In this document: positions 51,333-59,139 of the stretch, in pieces
How positions within the stretch are numbered: the stretch's first letter is position 1
Layout: each line of letters begins with the position of its first letter
From: Actinomadura sp. HBU206391
GTDB taxonomy: Bacteria; Actinomycetota; Actinomycetes; Streptosporangiales; Streptosporangiaceae
Direction: 5' to 3'
NCBI RefSeq assembly: GCF_014323665.1
Contig: NZ_JABVEB010000007.1
Span: forward strand, 1-64,000
DNA: 64,000 nucleotides
Translations under genes and position numbers: made by a program
Notes under the pieces: model-generated
Database searches by the model: none
Told to the model about the DNA's origin: nothing
What the model saw: only the letters and a program-made list of their open reading frames with translations

Positions 51333-52490
51333 GCGCGGCCCCCTGGCGTTCGGCCGCTCGACGCGGTGGAACAACGCCCACAACCCGGCCAGCGTCAACG
51401 CGAAGACGGGCAGCCACGCCAGCCGGCACAGCACCCACGCCGGGCCGTCGGGCGCGTCGTGCAGGCCGGGGAGCGTGCCCGCGGCGAGGCCGGTCAGCGT
51501 GACGAGCATGAGGGCGGTCTGGTGCCAGCAGAACACCGTCATCGCCGAGAGGTTCGCGAGCGCGACCCCCGCCCACGCCATGGGCCTGCGCATCCAGCGG
51601 GCCAGCCGGTCGCGGACGAGCAGGGCCAGGCCCACCTGCGCGACACCGAAGGTGACGGCGGCCAGCGTCGGCGGGTTGAGGTTGGAGATCGCCGCGCCCG
51701 GCACGCCCACCATGCTGGCCGGATACCCGCCCCACGCGACCAGCGCGGCGGTGCCGGCGGTGCCCGTGACGAGCATTGCGACGGCGATGCGGCGGGACTC
51801 GAGTGCGCCGTTCGCCCACGCGATGCCGAGCAGGTACGGCACCAGCCAGCCCGCGATCACGTTGATCCAGCCGAGCCAGGCGGGCCCGTCGAGGCCGAAC
51901 CTCGCCAGGTCGACCGCGGCCACCACGGCGGCGGGGACGATGGCCGCGTACGGCCCCGCCCGGTGTGGCAGCAGGTGTAGCAGCGGGGTCAGCGCGGTGA
52001 GCACGGCGTAGACGCACAGGAACCACAACGGGCTGAGCACCAGCTTGAGCAGCGGAGCCGGGGGCAGCTCCGAGGTGATCAGTCCCAGCGTCATGGGGAT
52101 CCAGGCGACCAACAGCACCGCGACCGGTCGGGAGAGCCGCAGCATCCGGACCCGGATCCATCCGATGTACGGGCGCCGCAGCCCTCGGGTGGCGGTGTAT
52201 CCGCCGACGAAGAAGAAGACGGCGAGAGTCTGCAGGGCCCAGGACACGGGGATGAACGCCGGCATCGACGACAGCGGGCTCTCCGCGTGCAAACGGGTAG
52301 CGCCGTTCCCGCCGATGGGCTCACCCGCCACGAGCGCGGTGACCGTCCAGTGGCCGAGCACCACGCCGAGAATGGCAATGGCGCGCAGCGCGTCGACCGC
52401 GCGGTCGCGATGCTCGGGCGTCGCGGCCTCGATCCTGCCGGCGAGTGCGGCGACCCGGCAGCGCCGGGCCGGCGTGAGTCCGAGCGTCAT
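51321..52490 (-). CDS. Membrane acyltransferase (acyltransferase 3-like)
   Basis: This 389-residue multi-helix membrane protein fits the acyltransferase 3 family. The N-terminal motif is RAVDALRAIAILGVVLGHWT with the conserved His, followed by about ten hydrophobic helices and a short Arg-rich loop (GLRRPYIGWIRVR). Members O-acetylate or acylate sugars and lipids of the envelope. The ATG at 52490 overlaps the upstream hydrolase stop by 4 nt. The pair suggests installation or removal of acyl groups on an extracellular polymer; this is inference. Confidence 0.88.
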   Translation of the reverse strand: MTLGLTPARRCRVAALAGRIEAATPEHRDRAVDALRAIAILGVVLGHWTVTALVAGEPIGGNGATRLHAESPLSSMPAFIPVSWALQTLAVFFFVGGYTATRGLRRPYIGWIRVRMLRLSRPVAVLLVAWIPMTLGLITSELPPAPLLKLVLSPLWFLCVYAVLTALTPLLHLLPHRAGPYAAIVPAAVVAAVDLARFGLDGPAWLGWINVIAGWLVPYLLGIAWANGALESRRIAVAMLVTGTAGTAALVAWGGYPASMVGVPGAAISNLNPPTLAAVTFGVAQVGLALLVRDRLARWMRRPMAWAGVALANLSAMTVFCWHQTALMLVTLTGLAAGTLPGLHDAPDGPAWVLCRLAWLPVFALTLAGLWALFHRVERPNARGPRTSA

Positions 52491-53503
52491 CGGGTCACCT
52501 CCGCGCCCCGCCCGAGGGCGATCAGCGCGAGGTTGCGCAACGCGACACCACCCGGCTCGAGATAGTCGCTGTGGCCGCCGTCCCCGGTCGCGAACGGCCG
52601 GGCGCCGAACCCCCGCGACGTGGGGTCGGCGCCGAAGCCGACCCCGAGAACGCGGACCTTCGGGACGTACGCCATCCAGTCGCCGGCCGCTCGTCCTGCC
52701 CACACATGGGCACCGGTGTGCAGGTCGCGGGCCGAGCGGACGGCCAGGCCGGGGCTGCCGAACACCGCGAGGTCGGCGACACGCACCCGCCCGGCGGCGC
52801 GTGCGCACACGACCGAGCCGTAGCTGTGGCAGAGCAGACTGATCCGCACCTGGCCCGTTGCCGTTCCGCCGCCGTCCCGCGAGCCGTGCACCGAGGCGTT
52901 CACCGAGCCGTCCCGCGAGGCGTTCACCGTGCCGCTCGGCGAGCCGTTCAGCCATCCGGTCAGCCGCCGCAGCGATCGGGCGCCCCGGTCGGCGCGCCGG
53001 GTCGTCGCGACGTCGAGGCTGAGCGTCTTCGGCGGCTCGTACCCGAGCCATGCGATCACGGCGAGCCCCGAGCGCGGATCGATGCGCCGCGCCTCGGCCA
53101 GCACCGCGCGGGCGCCGCCCCCCGGTGTGGCGGTGCCGCGCGAGTCGAAGGTGGCCGGGCCGGTGTCGGCCCCCGGGACGAGAACGGCGACCCGGCGGGC
53201 CGCCGCGAGGTCACCGATCACCTCGACCGCCTGGTGCTCCCCGTACGCGAGGAACCGGCGTCCGGGCGACGCCAGCGCGCTCAGCCGCTCGGCGGTGGTG
53301 CGGTCGCCGGCGGTCTGTGCGGCGCGCGCGTCCTCGGCGATCGATCGCCGGGTCTCGGCGTACCGCTCGTTCAGCGCGGCACGGGTGAGGGCGGGGAACG
53401 GCCGATCCACGGTAGGCGTACCGGATCGTGCGTCGGCCAGGTTCGGGAGTGCGAAGCCGCTCGCCGTGACCAACGTCGCGAGAACCACTCGGCCGTGTCG
53501 CAT
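52487..53503 (-). CDS. Secreted alpha/beta hydrolase (DUF1023-like)
   Basis: This 338-residue exported protein has a signal peptide (MRHGRVVLATLVTASGFAL). The alpha/beta-hydrolase domain is of the DUF1023 kind. The nucleophile elbow is LLCHSYGSVV, with Ser in HSYGS; AVLVPGADTG precedes it, and the acid/His region is near GDGGHSDYLEPG. A repeat-like stretch (NASRDGSVNASVHGSRDG) sits before the nucleophile. The ATG at 53503 is set by AGGAAGGA. That site is part of a 16-bp inverted repeat (53511-53548), so translation may be controlled. It is coupled to the acyltransferase. Confidence 0.85.
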   Translation of the reverse strand: MRHGRVVLATLVTASGFALPNLADARSGTPTVDRPFPALTRAALNERYAETRRSIAEDARAAQTAGDRTTAERLSALASPGRRFLAYGEHQAVEVIGDLAAARRVAVLVPGADTGPATFDSRGTATPGGGARAVLAEARRIDPRSGLAVIAWLGYEPPKTLSLDVATTRRADRGARSLRRLTGWLNGSPSGTVNASRDGSVNASVHGSRDGGGTATGQVRISLLCHSYGSVVCARAAGRVRVADLAVFGSPGLAVRSARDLHTGAHVWAGRAAGDWMAYVPKVRVLGVGFGADPTSRGFGARPFATGDGGHSDYLEPGGVALRNLALIALGRGAEVTR

Positions 53504-53510
53504 GGGGGTC

Positions 53511-53548
53511 CTTCCTGTTCAGCCGGGGTTCTCCGGCTGATCAGGAAG
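53511..53548 (-). promoter_or_regulatory. Inverted repeat covering the hydrolase ribosome-binding site
   Basis: Two 16-nt arms (53511-53526 and 53533-53548), matching at all but one position with a 6-nt loop, lie just before the hydrolase start. The proximal arm contains the AGGAAGG ribosome site in the mRNA. Folding would hide it. It could equally be a palindromic DNA operator. Confidence 0.6.
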
Positions 53549-53609
53549 CTATGGATCGGGCCCGCTGATCCGAGTCCCTCCGCGGAGTGGACCTGTGGCT
53601 ACCCCGCAG

Positions 53610-53636
53610 GGGCCAGATGGGCCAGATGGGCCAGGG
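53610..53636. repeat. 9-bp tandem repeat before a response regulator stop
   Basis: Three copies of GGGCCAGAT (the last reading GGGCCAGGG) sit at 53610-53636 and end immediately before the stop codon of the response regulator gene. No function is implied. Confidence 0.6.
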
Positions 53637-54296
53637 TCAGTCCCCGGGCCGGACCAGCTCGGTCTCGTAGGCGTACACGACCGCCTGGGTGCGGTCCCGC
53701 AGGTCGAGCTTCATGAGGATGCGCCCGACGTGGGTCTTCACCGTCTGCTCGGCCACGACCAGCGTGGCGGCGATCTCGGCGTTGGACAGCCCACGTGCGA
53801 TCAGGCCGAGCACCTCGGTCTCGCGTTCGGTCAGGCTCTCCACCCGCTTGCAGCTCGGCGCCCTCGGCGTGCCCAGGCGGGCGAACTCGGCGATGAGCCT
53901 GCGCGTCACGGTGGGCGCCAGTAGCGCCTCGCCCGCCGCGACCACGCGGACGGCGTTCGCGAGTTCCTGTCCCGACGCGTCCTTGAGCAGGAAACCGCTC
54001 GCGCCCGCTCGCAGCGCTTCGTACACATAGTCGTCAAGGTCGAACGTGGTGAGCACCAGCACCTTCGGGTGGCCCTCTTCGGCGGTGATGCGCCGGGTCG
54101 CCTGCAGCCCGTCGAGCACCGGCATCCGTACGTCCATGAGGATCACGTCGGGGCGCAGCTCGGCCGACCTGGCGATCGCCTCGGCCCCGTTCGCGGCCTC
54201 GCCCACGACCTCCATGTCGGGCTGGACGTTCAGCAGAATGGAGAAGCCGGAACGCACCATCCCCTGGTCGTCGGCCACCATCACCCGGATGCTCAT
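53637..54296 (-). CDS. NarL/LuxR-type response regulator
   Basis: This 219-residue regulator has a receiver domain with acidic DD near residues 9-10, the phospho-accepting Asp in PDVILMDVRMPVLDG near 55, Thr in VLTTFD and Lys in GFLLKDASG. The LuxR helix-turn-helix near the C-terminus is TERETEVLGLIARGLSNAEI. It follows its histidine kinase gene by about 70 bp on the same strand. The hydrolase/acyltransferase operon lies just beyond and is a possible target, which is inference. Confidence 0.93.
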   Translation of the reverse strand: MSIRVMVADDQGMVRSGFSILLNVQPDMEVVGEAANGAEAIARSAELRPDVILMDVRMPVLDGLQATRRITAEEGHPKVLVLTTFDLDDYVYEALRAGASGFLLKDASGQELANAVRVVAAGEALLAPTVTRRLIAEFARLGTPRAPSCKRVESLTERETEVLGLIARGLSNAEIAATLVVAEQTVKTHVGRILMKLDLRDRTQAVVYAYETELVRPGD

Positions 54297-54368
54297 GTAT
54301 CCCTTCCTCTGTGTTCCTTTGGTCTGGGTCCCTTTTCGGCTGGGTCGTCCTCATGCCGAGCGGGCGCC

Positions 54369-55670
54369 CTACCCCGAGGCGGAGGGTTCCGGGCGGCCCG
54401 GGCCGGTCCACGGCAGGGTGGCGGTGACGGCGAAGCCGCCGCCCGGCGTGGGCCCCGCGACCAGGTCACCGCCGAGCATTACCACCCGTTCGCGCATGCC
54501 GACCAGGCCGTGCCCACCGCCGGCGGCGGCGACCGGTGACGGCGCGTCCTCCTGCGCCGGCCCGGGCCCGTTCACCACCCGCAACGTCAACGTGCCGGGA
54601 CCGTACGCGACGTCCACGTCGACCGACGCGCCCGGTGCGTGCTTCATGACGTTGCTCAGCGCCTCTTGCAGGATGCGGTACGCGGACAGGCTCACTCCCT
54701 GGGGGAGCGCCGTGGCCTCGCCGCGCACCGACGCCGTCACGCTGACGCCGCCGTTGCGGGCGGACGCGACGATCTCGTCGAGGCGGTCCAGCCCGGGCTG
54801 CGGCACGGTCTGCGGGTCGTGCTCCGTGCGCAGCACCCCGAGGATCCGGCGCAGTTCGGTGAGCCCTTCGAGCGCGCAGGACCGGATGTCGGCGAAGCTC
54901 TCCGCCAGCTCCTGCGGCGGGTCGGTCACCTTGTACGGCGCGGCCTCGGCATGGATGGCGATCACCGACATGTGGTGGGCGACGACGTCGTGCAGCTCCC
55001 GCGCGATGCGCTGCCGCTCCTCCAGCACCGCACGCTCGTCCCGGTGGCGGTTTTCCTGCTCGACCAGCTCGTCCTGAGCCAGGCGCCGGCTGCGGACGTT
55101 GATGCCCACCAGGACCGGCGCCGTCACAACGATCACGACCGCGATGAGGTTGTGGGGGGCGAATCCGATGCCCGCAGCCAGGCAGATGGTCCACGCGACG
55201 GTGGTGACCAGCCGGTCATATCGGGCGGCGAGCGTGTAGAGGCAGTAGAGCTGCACGAGGACGCCGACCGTGAGGAACGGGGCGCCGAGCAGTTCGCGGG
55301 CGACCCCGACCGTCCACAGGTCGGCCGTCGCCGAGAGCGTCCATGCCAGACCGGGCAGGCGGTCGCGGAGCAGCAACGGCATGGTCATCGTCGCCACGAG
55401 GAACAGCAGCGTGAAGTTCGGGTACGGATCGCTGTACCTGAGGTTCGCGGAGTCGAACTCCCCGTAACCCGTGGCCAGCAGGATCAACGCGAGCACGACG
55501 TCGAAGGCGACGACGAGATCGATGCCGAACCTGCGCCGCCTGGATCGGTCCGGGGACTCGCCCGCCGTCAACACCGCACGGCCCACCGGCCTCAGCGCCC
55601 ACAGCACGCGGGGGGCGCCTGCCCGGTGGCGGGTGGCCTCTCCCTTCCGGGCGCGCTCGGTGCTGGTCAC
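54369..55670 (-). CDS. Sensor histidine kinase (HisKA_3 family)
   Basis: This 433-residue kinase has five or six N-terminal membrane helices (about 45-190). The HisKA_3 box is RIARELHDVVAHHMSVIAIH with the phospho-His, and the ATPase region shows ALSNVMKHAPGA, VVNGPGP and GHGLVGMRERV. The membrane domain has no large extracellular loop, so it probably senses the membrane or an intramembrane ligand. The GTG at 55670 is used. It pairs with the downstream NarL-type regulator. Its 5' side faces a region with a 24-bp perfect inverted repeat. Confidence 0.92.
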   Translation of the reverse strand: MTSTERARKGEATRHRAGAPRVLWALRPVGRAVLTAGESPDRSRRRRFGIDLVVAFDVVLALILLATGYGEFDSANLRYSDPYPNFTLLFLVATMTMPLLLRDRLPGLAWTLSATADLWTVGVARELLGAPFLTVGVLVQLYCLYTLAARYDRLVTTVAWTICLAAGIGFAPHNLIAVVIVVTAPVLVGINVRSRRLAQDELVEQENRHRDERAVLEERQRIARELHDVVAHHMSVIAIHAEAAPYKVTDPPQELAESFADIRSCALEGLTELRRILGVLRTEHDPQTVPQPGLDRLDEIVASARNGGVSVTASVRGEATALPQGVSLSAYRILQEALSNVMKHAPGASVDVDVAYGPGTLTLRVVNGPGPAQEDAPSPVAAAGGGHGLVGMRERVVMLGGDLVAGPTPGGGFAVTATLPWTGPGRPEPSASG

Positions 55671-55753
55671 GGGTCCAGGCTAGAGCGCCCCACTGCCGGG
55701 TTCGTGCCGCTACCGGATGATTACCCGGTAGCCCTCAGGTAGGGGGTGCTTCG

Positions 55754-55814
55754 TTGAGTTGCGGCGTGTCGTTGGTGCGCACCGCAGTGACACCAACGAC
55801 ACGCCGCAACTCAA
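55754..55814. repeat. 24-bp perfect inverted repeat between divergent genes
   Basis: Perfect 24-bp arms (55754-55777 and 55791-55814) flank a 13-nt spacer. The element lies 84 bp before the kinase start on one side and 250 bp before the ABC-F gene on the other. Both genes point away from it, so it is not a terminator of either gene. Confidence 0.85.
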
Positions 55815-55905
55815 GAGCCACCCGCGGCTCCGCGGACGGCCCGACATCGGTGGATACCGACTACCATGGTGTGCTGCGAGTGATCGGGAACAAGGGAGAC
55901 CAGAC

Positions 55906-55935
55906 GTGGCGGGTGACGACGACATCTCCGGGTGA
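55906..55935 (+). CDS. Possible 9-codon leader peptide of the ABC-F gene
   Basis: A GTG at 55906 with AGGGAG about 8 nt upstream opens a 9-codon frame reading VAGDDDISG and ending at TGA 55933-55935. The stop codon falls in the loop of the hairpin at 55923-55946. Antibiotic-resistance ABC-F genes are often controlled by leader-peptide attenuation, so the geometry is suggestive. No conservation data are available from this window. Confidence 0.35.
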   Translation: MAGDDDISG

Positions 55936-55946
55936 TACCGGAGATG
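55923..55946 (+). promoter_or_regulatory. 9-bp hairpin in the ABC-F leader
   Basis: CATCTCCGG (55923-55931) pairs perfectly with CCGGAGATG (55938-55946) around GTGATA. The left arm is inside the candidate leader peptide and the right arm ends 117 bp before the ABC-F start. It could be an attenuator stem. Confidence 0.5.
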
Positions 55947-56063
55947 ATCGGCCGCTGGCAGGCGCGCGGGAGCGCTGCCGCCGTGGCCATGCCGTCATTC
56001 CATCCATCCTTTCCCTGCTGGGCGGCCCCCGGCGCGCCCGCATCACACACGAGGTCTTCGCGC

Positions 56064-57701
56064 ATGTCCGATGCGTTCATCATCTGTTCCCATCTCTCCT
56101 TCTCCTGGCCCGACGACACCCCGGTCTTCCAGGACCTGTCCTTCACCGTGGGCGGCGGCCGTACGGGCCTCGTCGCGCCGAACGGCGCCGGTAAGAGCAC
56201 CCTGCTGAAGCTGATCGCCGGCGAGTACCGGCCCGGTGGCGGGACCGCGTCCGTCGAGGGGGTGCTCGGCTATCTCCCGCAGACCCTGCCCCTCGTCGGC
56301 GACCTGACTGTGGGGGAGGTCCTGGGAATCGCGCCGGTGATCAGGGCACTGGACGCCATCGAGTCCGGAGACGCCAGCGAGGAGCACTTCACCACGATCG
56401 GCAGCGACTGGGACATCGAGGAGCGCACTCGTGCCGAGCTGGACCGGCTCGGCCTCGGGGACGTCTCCCTCACTCGGCGCCTGCACACCCTGAGCGGTGG
56501 CCAGGTCGTCTCGCTCGGCCTGGCGGCACAGTTGCTGAAGCGGCCCGACGTCCTGCTGCTCGACGAACCGACCAACAACCTCGATCTCGACGCCCGCCGC
56601 AAGCTCTACGGCGTACTCGAGGAGTGGAACGGCTGCCTGCTGTTGGTCAGCCACGACCGGGCACTGCTCGACCGCATGGACCGGATCGCCGAACTCGACC
56701 GGGACGAGATCCGCTCCTACGGCGGGAACTTCACCGAGTACGAGGAGGCCGTGCGCGCCGCGCGTGAGGTCGCCGAGAAGAACGTCCGCAACGCCGAGCA
56801 GGAGGTCAAGCGGGAGAAGCGGGAGATGCAGCAGGCCCGCGAGCGGGCCGCACGCCGGGCCGGCAACGCCGCCCGCAACATCAAGGACGCCGGCCTGCCG
56901 AAGATCGTCGCCGGGGCGATGAAGCGCCGCGCCCAGGAGTCGGCGGGCAGGTCGAACGAGACGCACGCCGCACGGCTCAGCGATGCCAGGGCCCGGCTCG
57001 ACGAGGCGGGCCGTGCTGTGCGCGACGAGCAGAAGATCGCGCTTGAACTGCCCGGGACCAACGTCCCCGCCGGACGCACGGTCTTCCTCGGCGAACGGAT
57101 GCGGGTCGGTTACGGTGAGCAGGCGATCTTCACCGGGGAGGGCGCCGACCTGGCGATCCGGGGCCCCGAGCGGATCGCCCTGACCGGCCCCAACGGCTCC
57201 GGCAAGTCCACCCTGCTACGCGTGATCAACGGTGAGCTGGTGCCGGAGGGCGGCGGGATCAAGCGGGCCGACGGCCGGGTCGCCTACCTGTCCCAACGGC
57301 TGGACCTACTCGACCTCGACCGCACGGTGGCGGAGAACCTCGCCGCGTTCGCGCCCGGGATGCCGGAGGCGCAGCGGATGAACCTGCTCGCCCGCTTCCT
57401 GTTCCGGGGCTCCCGCATTCACCTCCCGGTCGGGGTGCTGTCCGGCGGCGAGCGGTTGCGCGCCACCCTGGCCTGCGTGCTGTGCGCCGAACCCGCACCG
57501 CAGTTGCTGCTGCTGGACGAACCGACCAACAACCTCGACCTGGTCAGCGTCGGCCAGCTCGAGAGCGCGCTCAGCGCATACGAAGGCGCGTTCGTGGTGG
57601 TCAGCCACGACGAGCGGTTCCTCGCGGAGATCGAGGTGAACCGCTGGCTGCGGATCTTCGAGGGCCGGCTGCTCGAGACGGGGCCGCCCGACGGCGACTG
57701 A
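56064..57701 (+). CDS. ABC-F family ATPase (ribosome-protection or translation factor type)
   Basis: This 545-residue soluble protein has two ABC ATPase domains and no membrane segment. Domain 1 has Walker A APNGAGKSTLLKL, signature LSGGQ and Walker B LLLDEPTNNLDLD. Domain 2 has GPNGSGKSTLLRV, LSGGE and LLLDEPTNNLDL. A charged linker between them (KREKREMQQARERAARRAGN) is the P-site tRNA interaction motif region. ABC-F proteins release antibiotics from the ribosome or modulate translation, so resistance to macrolide-, lincosamide- or pleuromutilin-type drugs is plausible but unproven. The ATG at 56064 follows GAGG. The long leader contains a possible peptide and hairpin. Confidence 0.93.
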   Translation: MSDAFIICSHLSFSWPDDTPVFQDLSFTVGGGRTGLVAPNGAGKSTLLKLIAGEYRPGGGTASVEGVLGYLPQTLPLVGDLTVGEVLGIAPVIRALDAIESGDASEEHFTTIGSDWDIEERTRAELDRLGLGDVSLTRRLHTLSGGQVVSLGLAAQLLKRPDVLLLDEPTNNLDLDARRKLYGVLEEWNGCLLLVSHDRALLDRMDRIAELDRDEIRSYGGNFTEYEEAVRAAREVAEKNVRNAEQEVKREKREMQQARERAARRAGNAARNIKDAGLPKIVAGAMKRRAQESAGRSNETHAARLSDARARLDEAGRAVRDEQKIALELPGTNVPAGRTVFLGERMRVGYGEQAIFTGEGADLAIRGPERIALTGPNGSGKSTLLRVINGELVPEGGGIKRADGRVAYLSQRLDLLDLDRTVAENLAAFAPGMPEAQRMNLLARFLFRGSRIHLPVGVLSGGERLRATLACVLCAEPAPQLLLLDEPTNNLDLVSVGQLESALSAYEGAFVVVSHDERFLAEIEVNRWLRIFEGRLLETGPPDGD

Positions 57702-57724
57702 AGGACGTACGGCTGGGTGGTCGG

Positions 57725-58162
57725 CTATGAGCTCGGGACCGGCTCGGGGTCGCTCGGCTTCTCGGTGGCGGGTGTGATGGGCGCGGTGCACTCGGGGCAG
57801 CGGCGTGCCTCGATCGGGATGCTCCGTGTGCACTCGGGGCAGTCGCGCTCGGTCTCGGCCTGGTCGCGTTCGAAGAACCGGAGCACCCGCGCCACCGGCA
57901 GCACGACCACGAAATAGATCACCGCTGCGGAGATCAGGAAGGACAGCACCTCGGTCAGGAAGGCGCCGTAGGTGAACCGGGAGTCGCCGATCGTGAAGGC
58001 GAGATGGGCGAGGTTGGGCTGGCCACCGGCCAGGGACAGCAGCGGGGTGATGAAGGACTGCACGAACGCCTTGACCAGGCTGGCGAACTGCGTACCGATG
58101 ACGACCGCCACGGCCAGATCGACCAGGTTGCCGCGCAGAAGGAACTTCCTGAATCCACTCAT
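57725..58162 (-). CDS. mscL: Large-conductance mechanosensitive channel with Cys-rich C-terminus
   Basis: This 145-residue MscL has two transmembrane helices. TM1 contains LLRGNLVDLAVAVVIGTQF and TM2 contains SFLISAAVIYFVVVLPV. The pentameric channel opens on membrane tension to release solutes. The C-terminal segment is unusual: two CPEC knuckles, in DCPECTRS and RRCPECTAP, separated by 13 residues, form a zinc-ribbon-like pattern, followed by an acidic tail. Typical MscL tails are simple helices. The ATG at 58162 is used. The gene converges on the ABC-F gene, with about 23 bp between. Confidence 0.93.
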   Translation of the reverse strand: MSGFRKFLLRGNLVDLAVAVVIGTQFASLVKAFVQSFITPLLSLAGGQPNLAHLAFTIGDSRFTYGAFLTEVLSFLISAAVIYFVVVLPVARVLRFFERDQAETERDCPECTRSIPIEARRCPECTAPITPATEKPSDPEPVPSS

Positions 58163-58232
58163 GGGCCCAGAGGTTTCCAGAAAGGGCGCCTTTTACCCTG
58201 CCTTTGCAGATCTTGCCGGCCGTCGAATCGCC

Positions 58233-59069
58233 TCAGACCGGCCGGTGGGCCAGTAGCCTCAGCCCGACCGCGGCAAGGGTGCCGTCCCGGACTCGCCGCC
58301 GTTCGATGTCCCGCAGAGTGCCGAGCAGGCCCGCGCCGGCGTCGCCGGTGAGGAAACCGCCGAGGTAGCGGTGCAGGTACGGGCCGCGGGTGACCTCGCC
58401 CAGTTCGAGTTCGGCCGTGATGGCGTCGATCATCACCGCGCCCGGATGCATCGGGTCCTCGTCGCGGTGCCGGTGCGTCCATCGCCGCAGCGGGTCGGCG
58501 ATCCGGTCGTCGTGCACGCGTGAGCGCAGCATGTGGCAGTCGCCCAGCAGCGCGGCGGTGTCGTAGAACCACGCGGCGGTCTGGTGATCGGCCCGGTCCC
58601 AGGCGAACTCGTCGGCGATCAGCGTGCCCCCGGGCCTTAGCAGGGCCCGTACGCGTGCCATCGCGCGGGACAGGCTCTCGACGTGGTGGAGCGACAGGGA
58701 GAACAGCACCACGTCGAAGGGCTCGTCGTCATGGTCGGCGATGTCGGCGCGCGTCACGGGGGCGCCGCGCGCCTCGGCGGCGGCCACGGCCTCCGGGTCG
58801 GTGTCGATGGCCGTGACCTCGTAACCGAGGGCGCTCAACGCCACCGCCAGCTCGCCGCGTCCGCAGCCGGCGTCGAGGATCCGGGCGGGCGGTGGCGGCA
58901 GCCGGTCGGACAGGAACGTCAACTGCTCGGCGAGCCCGACCGGGCCGGCGTCGTCGGGCGGGGCGTCGGTGGACGGGACGGGGGTGGCGGGCGGAGAAGT
59001 GGGGGGAGGCGAGGTGGCGGGCGCTTGGTCGTCCGATCGGGTGGACGGGATTCTCGCTGGGCGGCTCAT
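58233..59069 (-). CDS. Class I SAM-dependent methyltransferase
   Basis: This 278-residue protein has a Pro/Thr/Asp-rich N-terminus and then a Rossmann methyltransferase domain. SAM-binding motif I is ILDAGCGRGELAVALSALGY, motif II is VTAIDTDPEAV, and FDVVLFSLSLHHVE is the post-motif strand. It resembles small-molecule methyltransferases such as those of the UbiE type. The substrate is unknown. The ATG at 59069 is chosen, as longer frames run into the divergent LysR gene region. Divergence from a LysR regulator with a 70-bp gap suggests regulation by it. Confidence 0.88.
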   Translation of the reverse strand: MSRPARIPSTRSDDQAPATSPPPTSPPATPVPSTDAPPDDAGPVGLAEQLTFLSDRLPPPPARILDAGCGRGELAVALSALGYEVTAIDTDPEAVAAAEARGAPVTRADIADHDDEPFDVVLFSLSLHHVESLSRAMARVRALLRPGGTLIADEFAWDRADHQTAAWFYDTAALLGDCHMLRSRVHDDRIADPLRRWTHRHRDEDPMHPGAVMIDAITAELELGEVTRGPYLHRYLGGFLTGDAGAGLLGTLRDIERRRVRDGTLAAVGLRLLAHRPV

Positions 59070-59139
59070 GCGTCCAGCATTCGGCGCATCCGGTATGAGC
59101 ACAACTGCAGGTTCATTGGATCTGCCATACGCTCCATGC

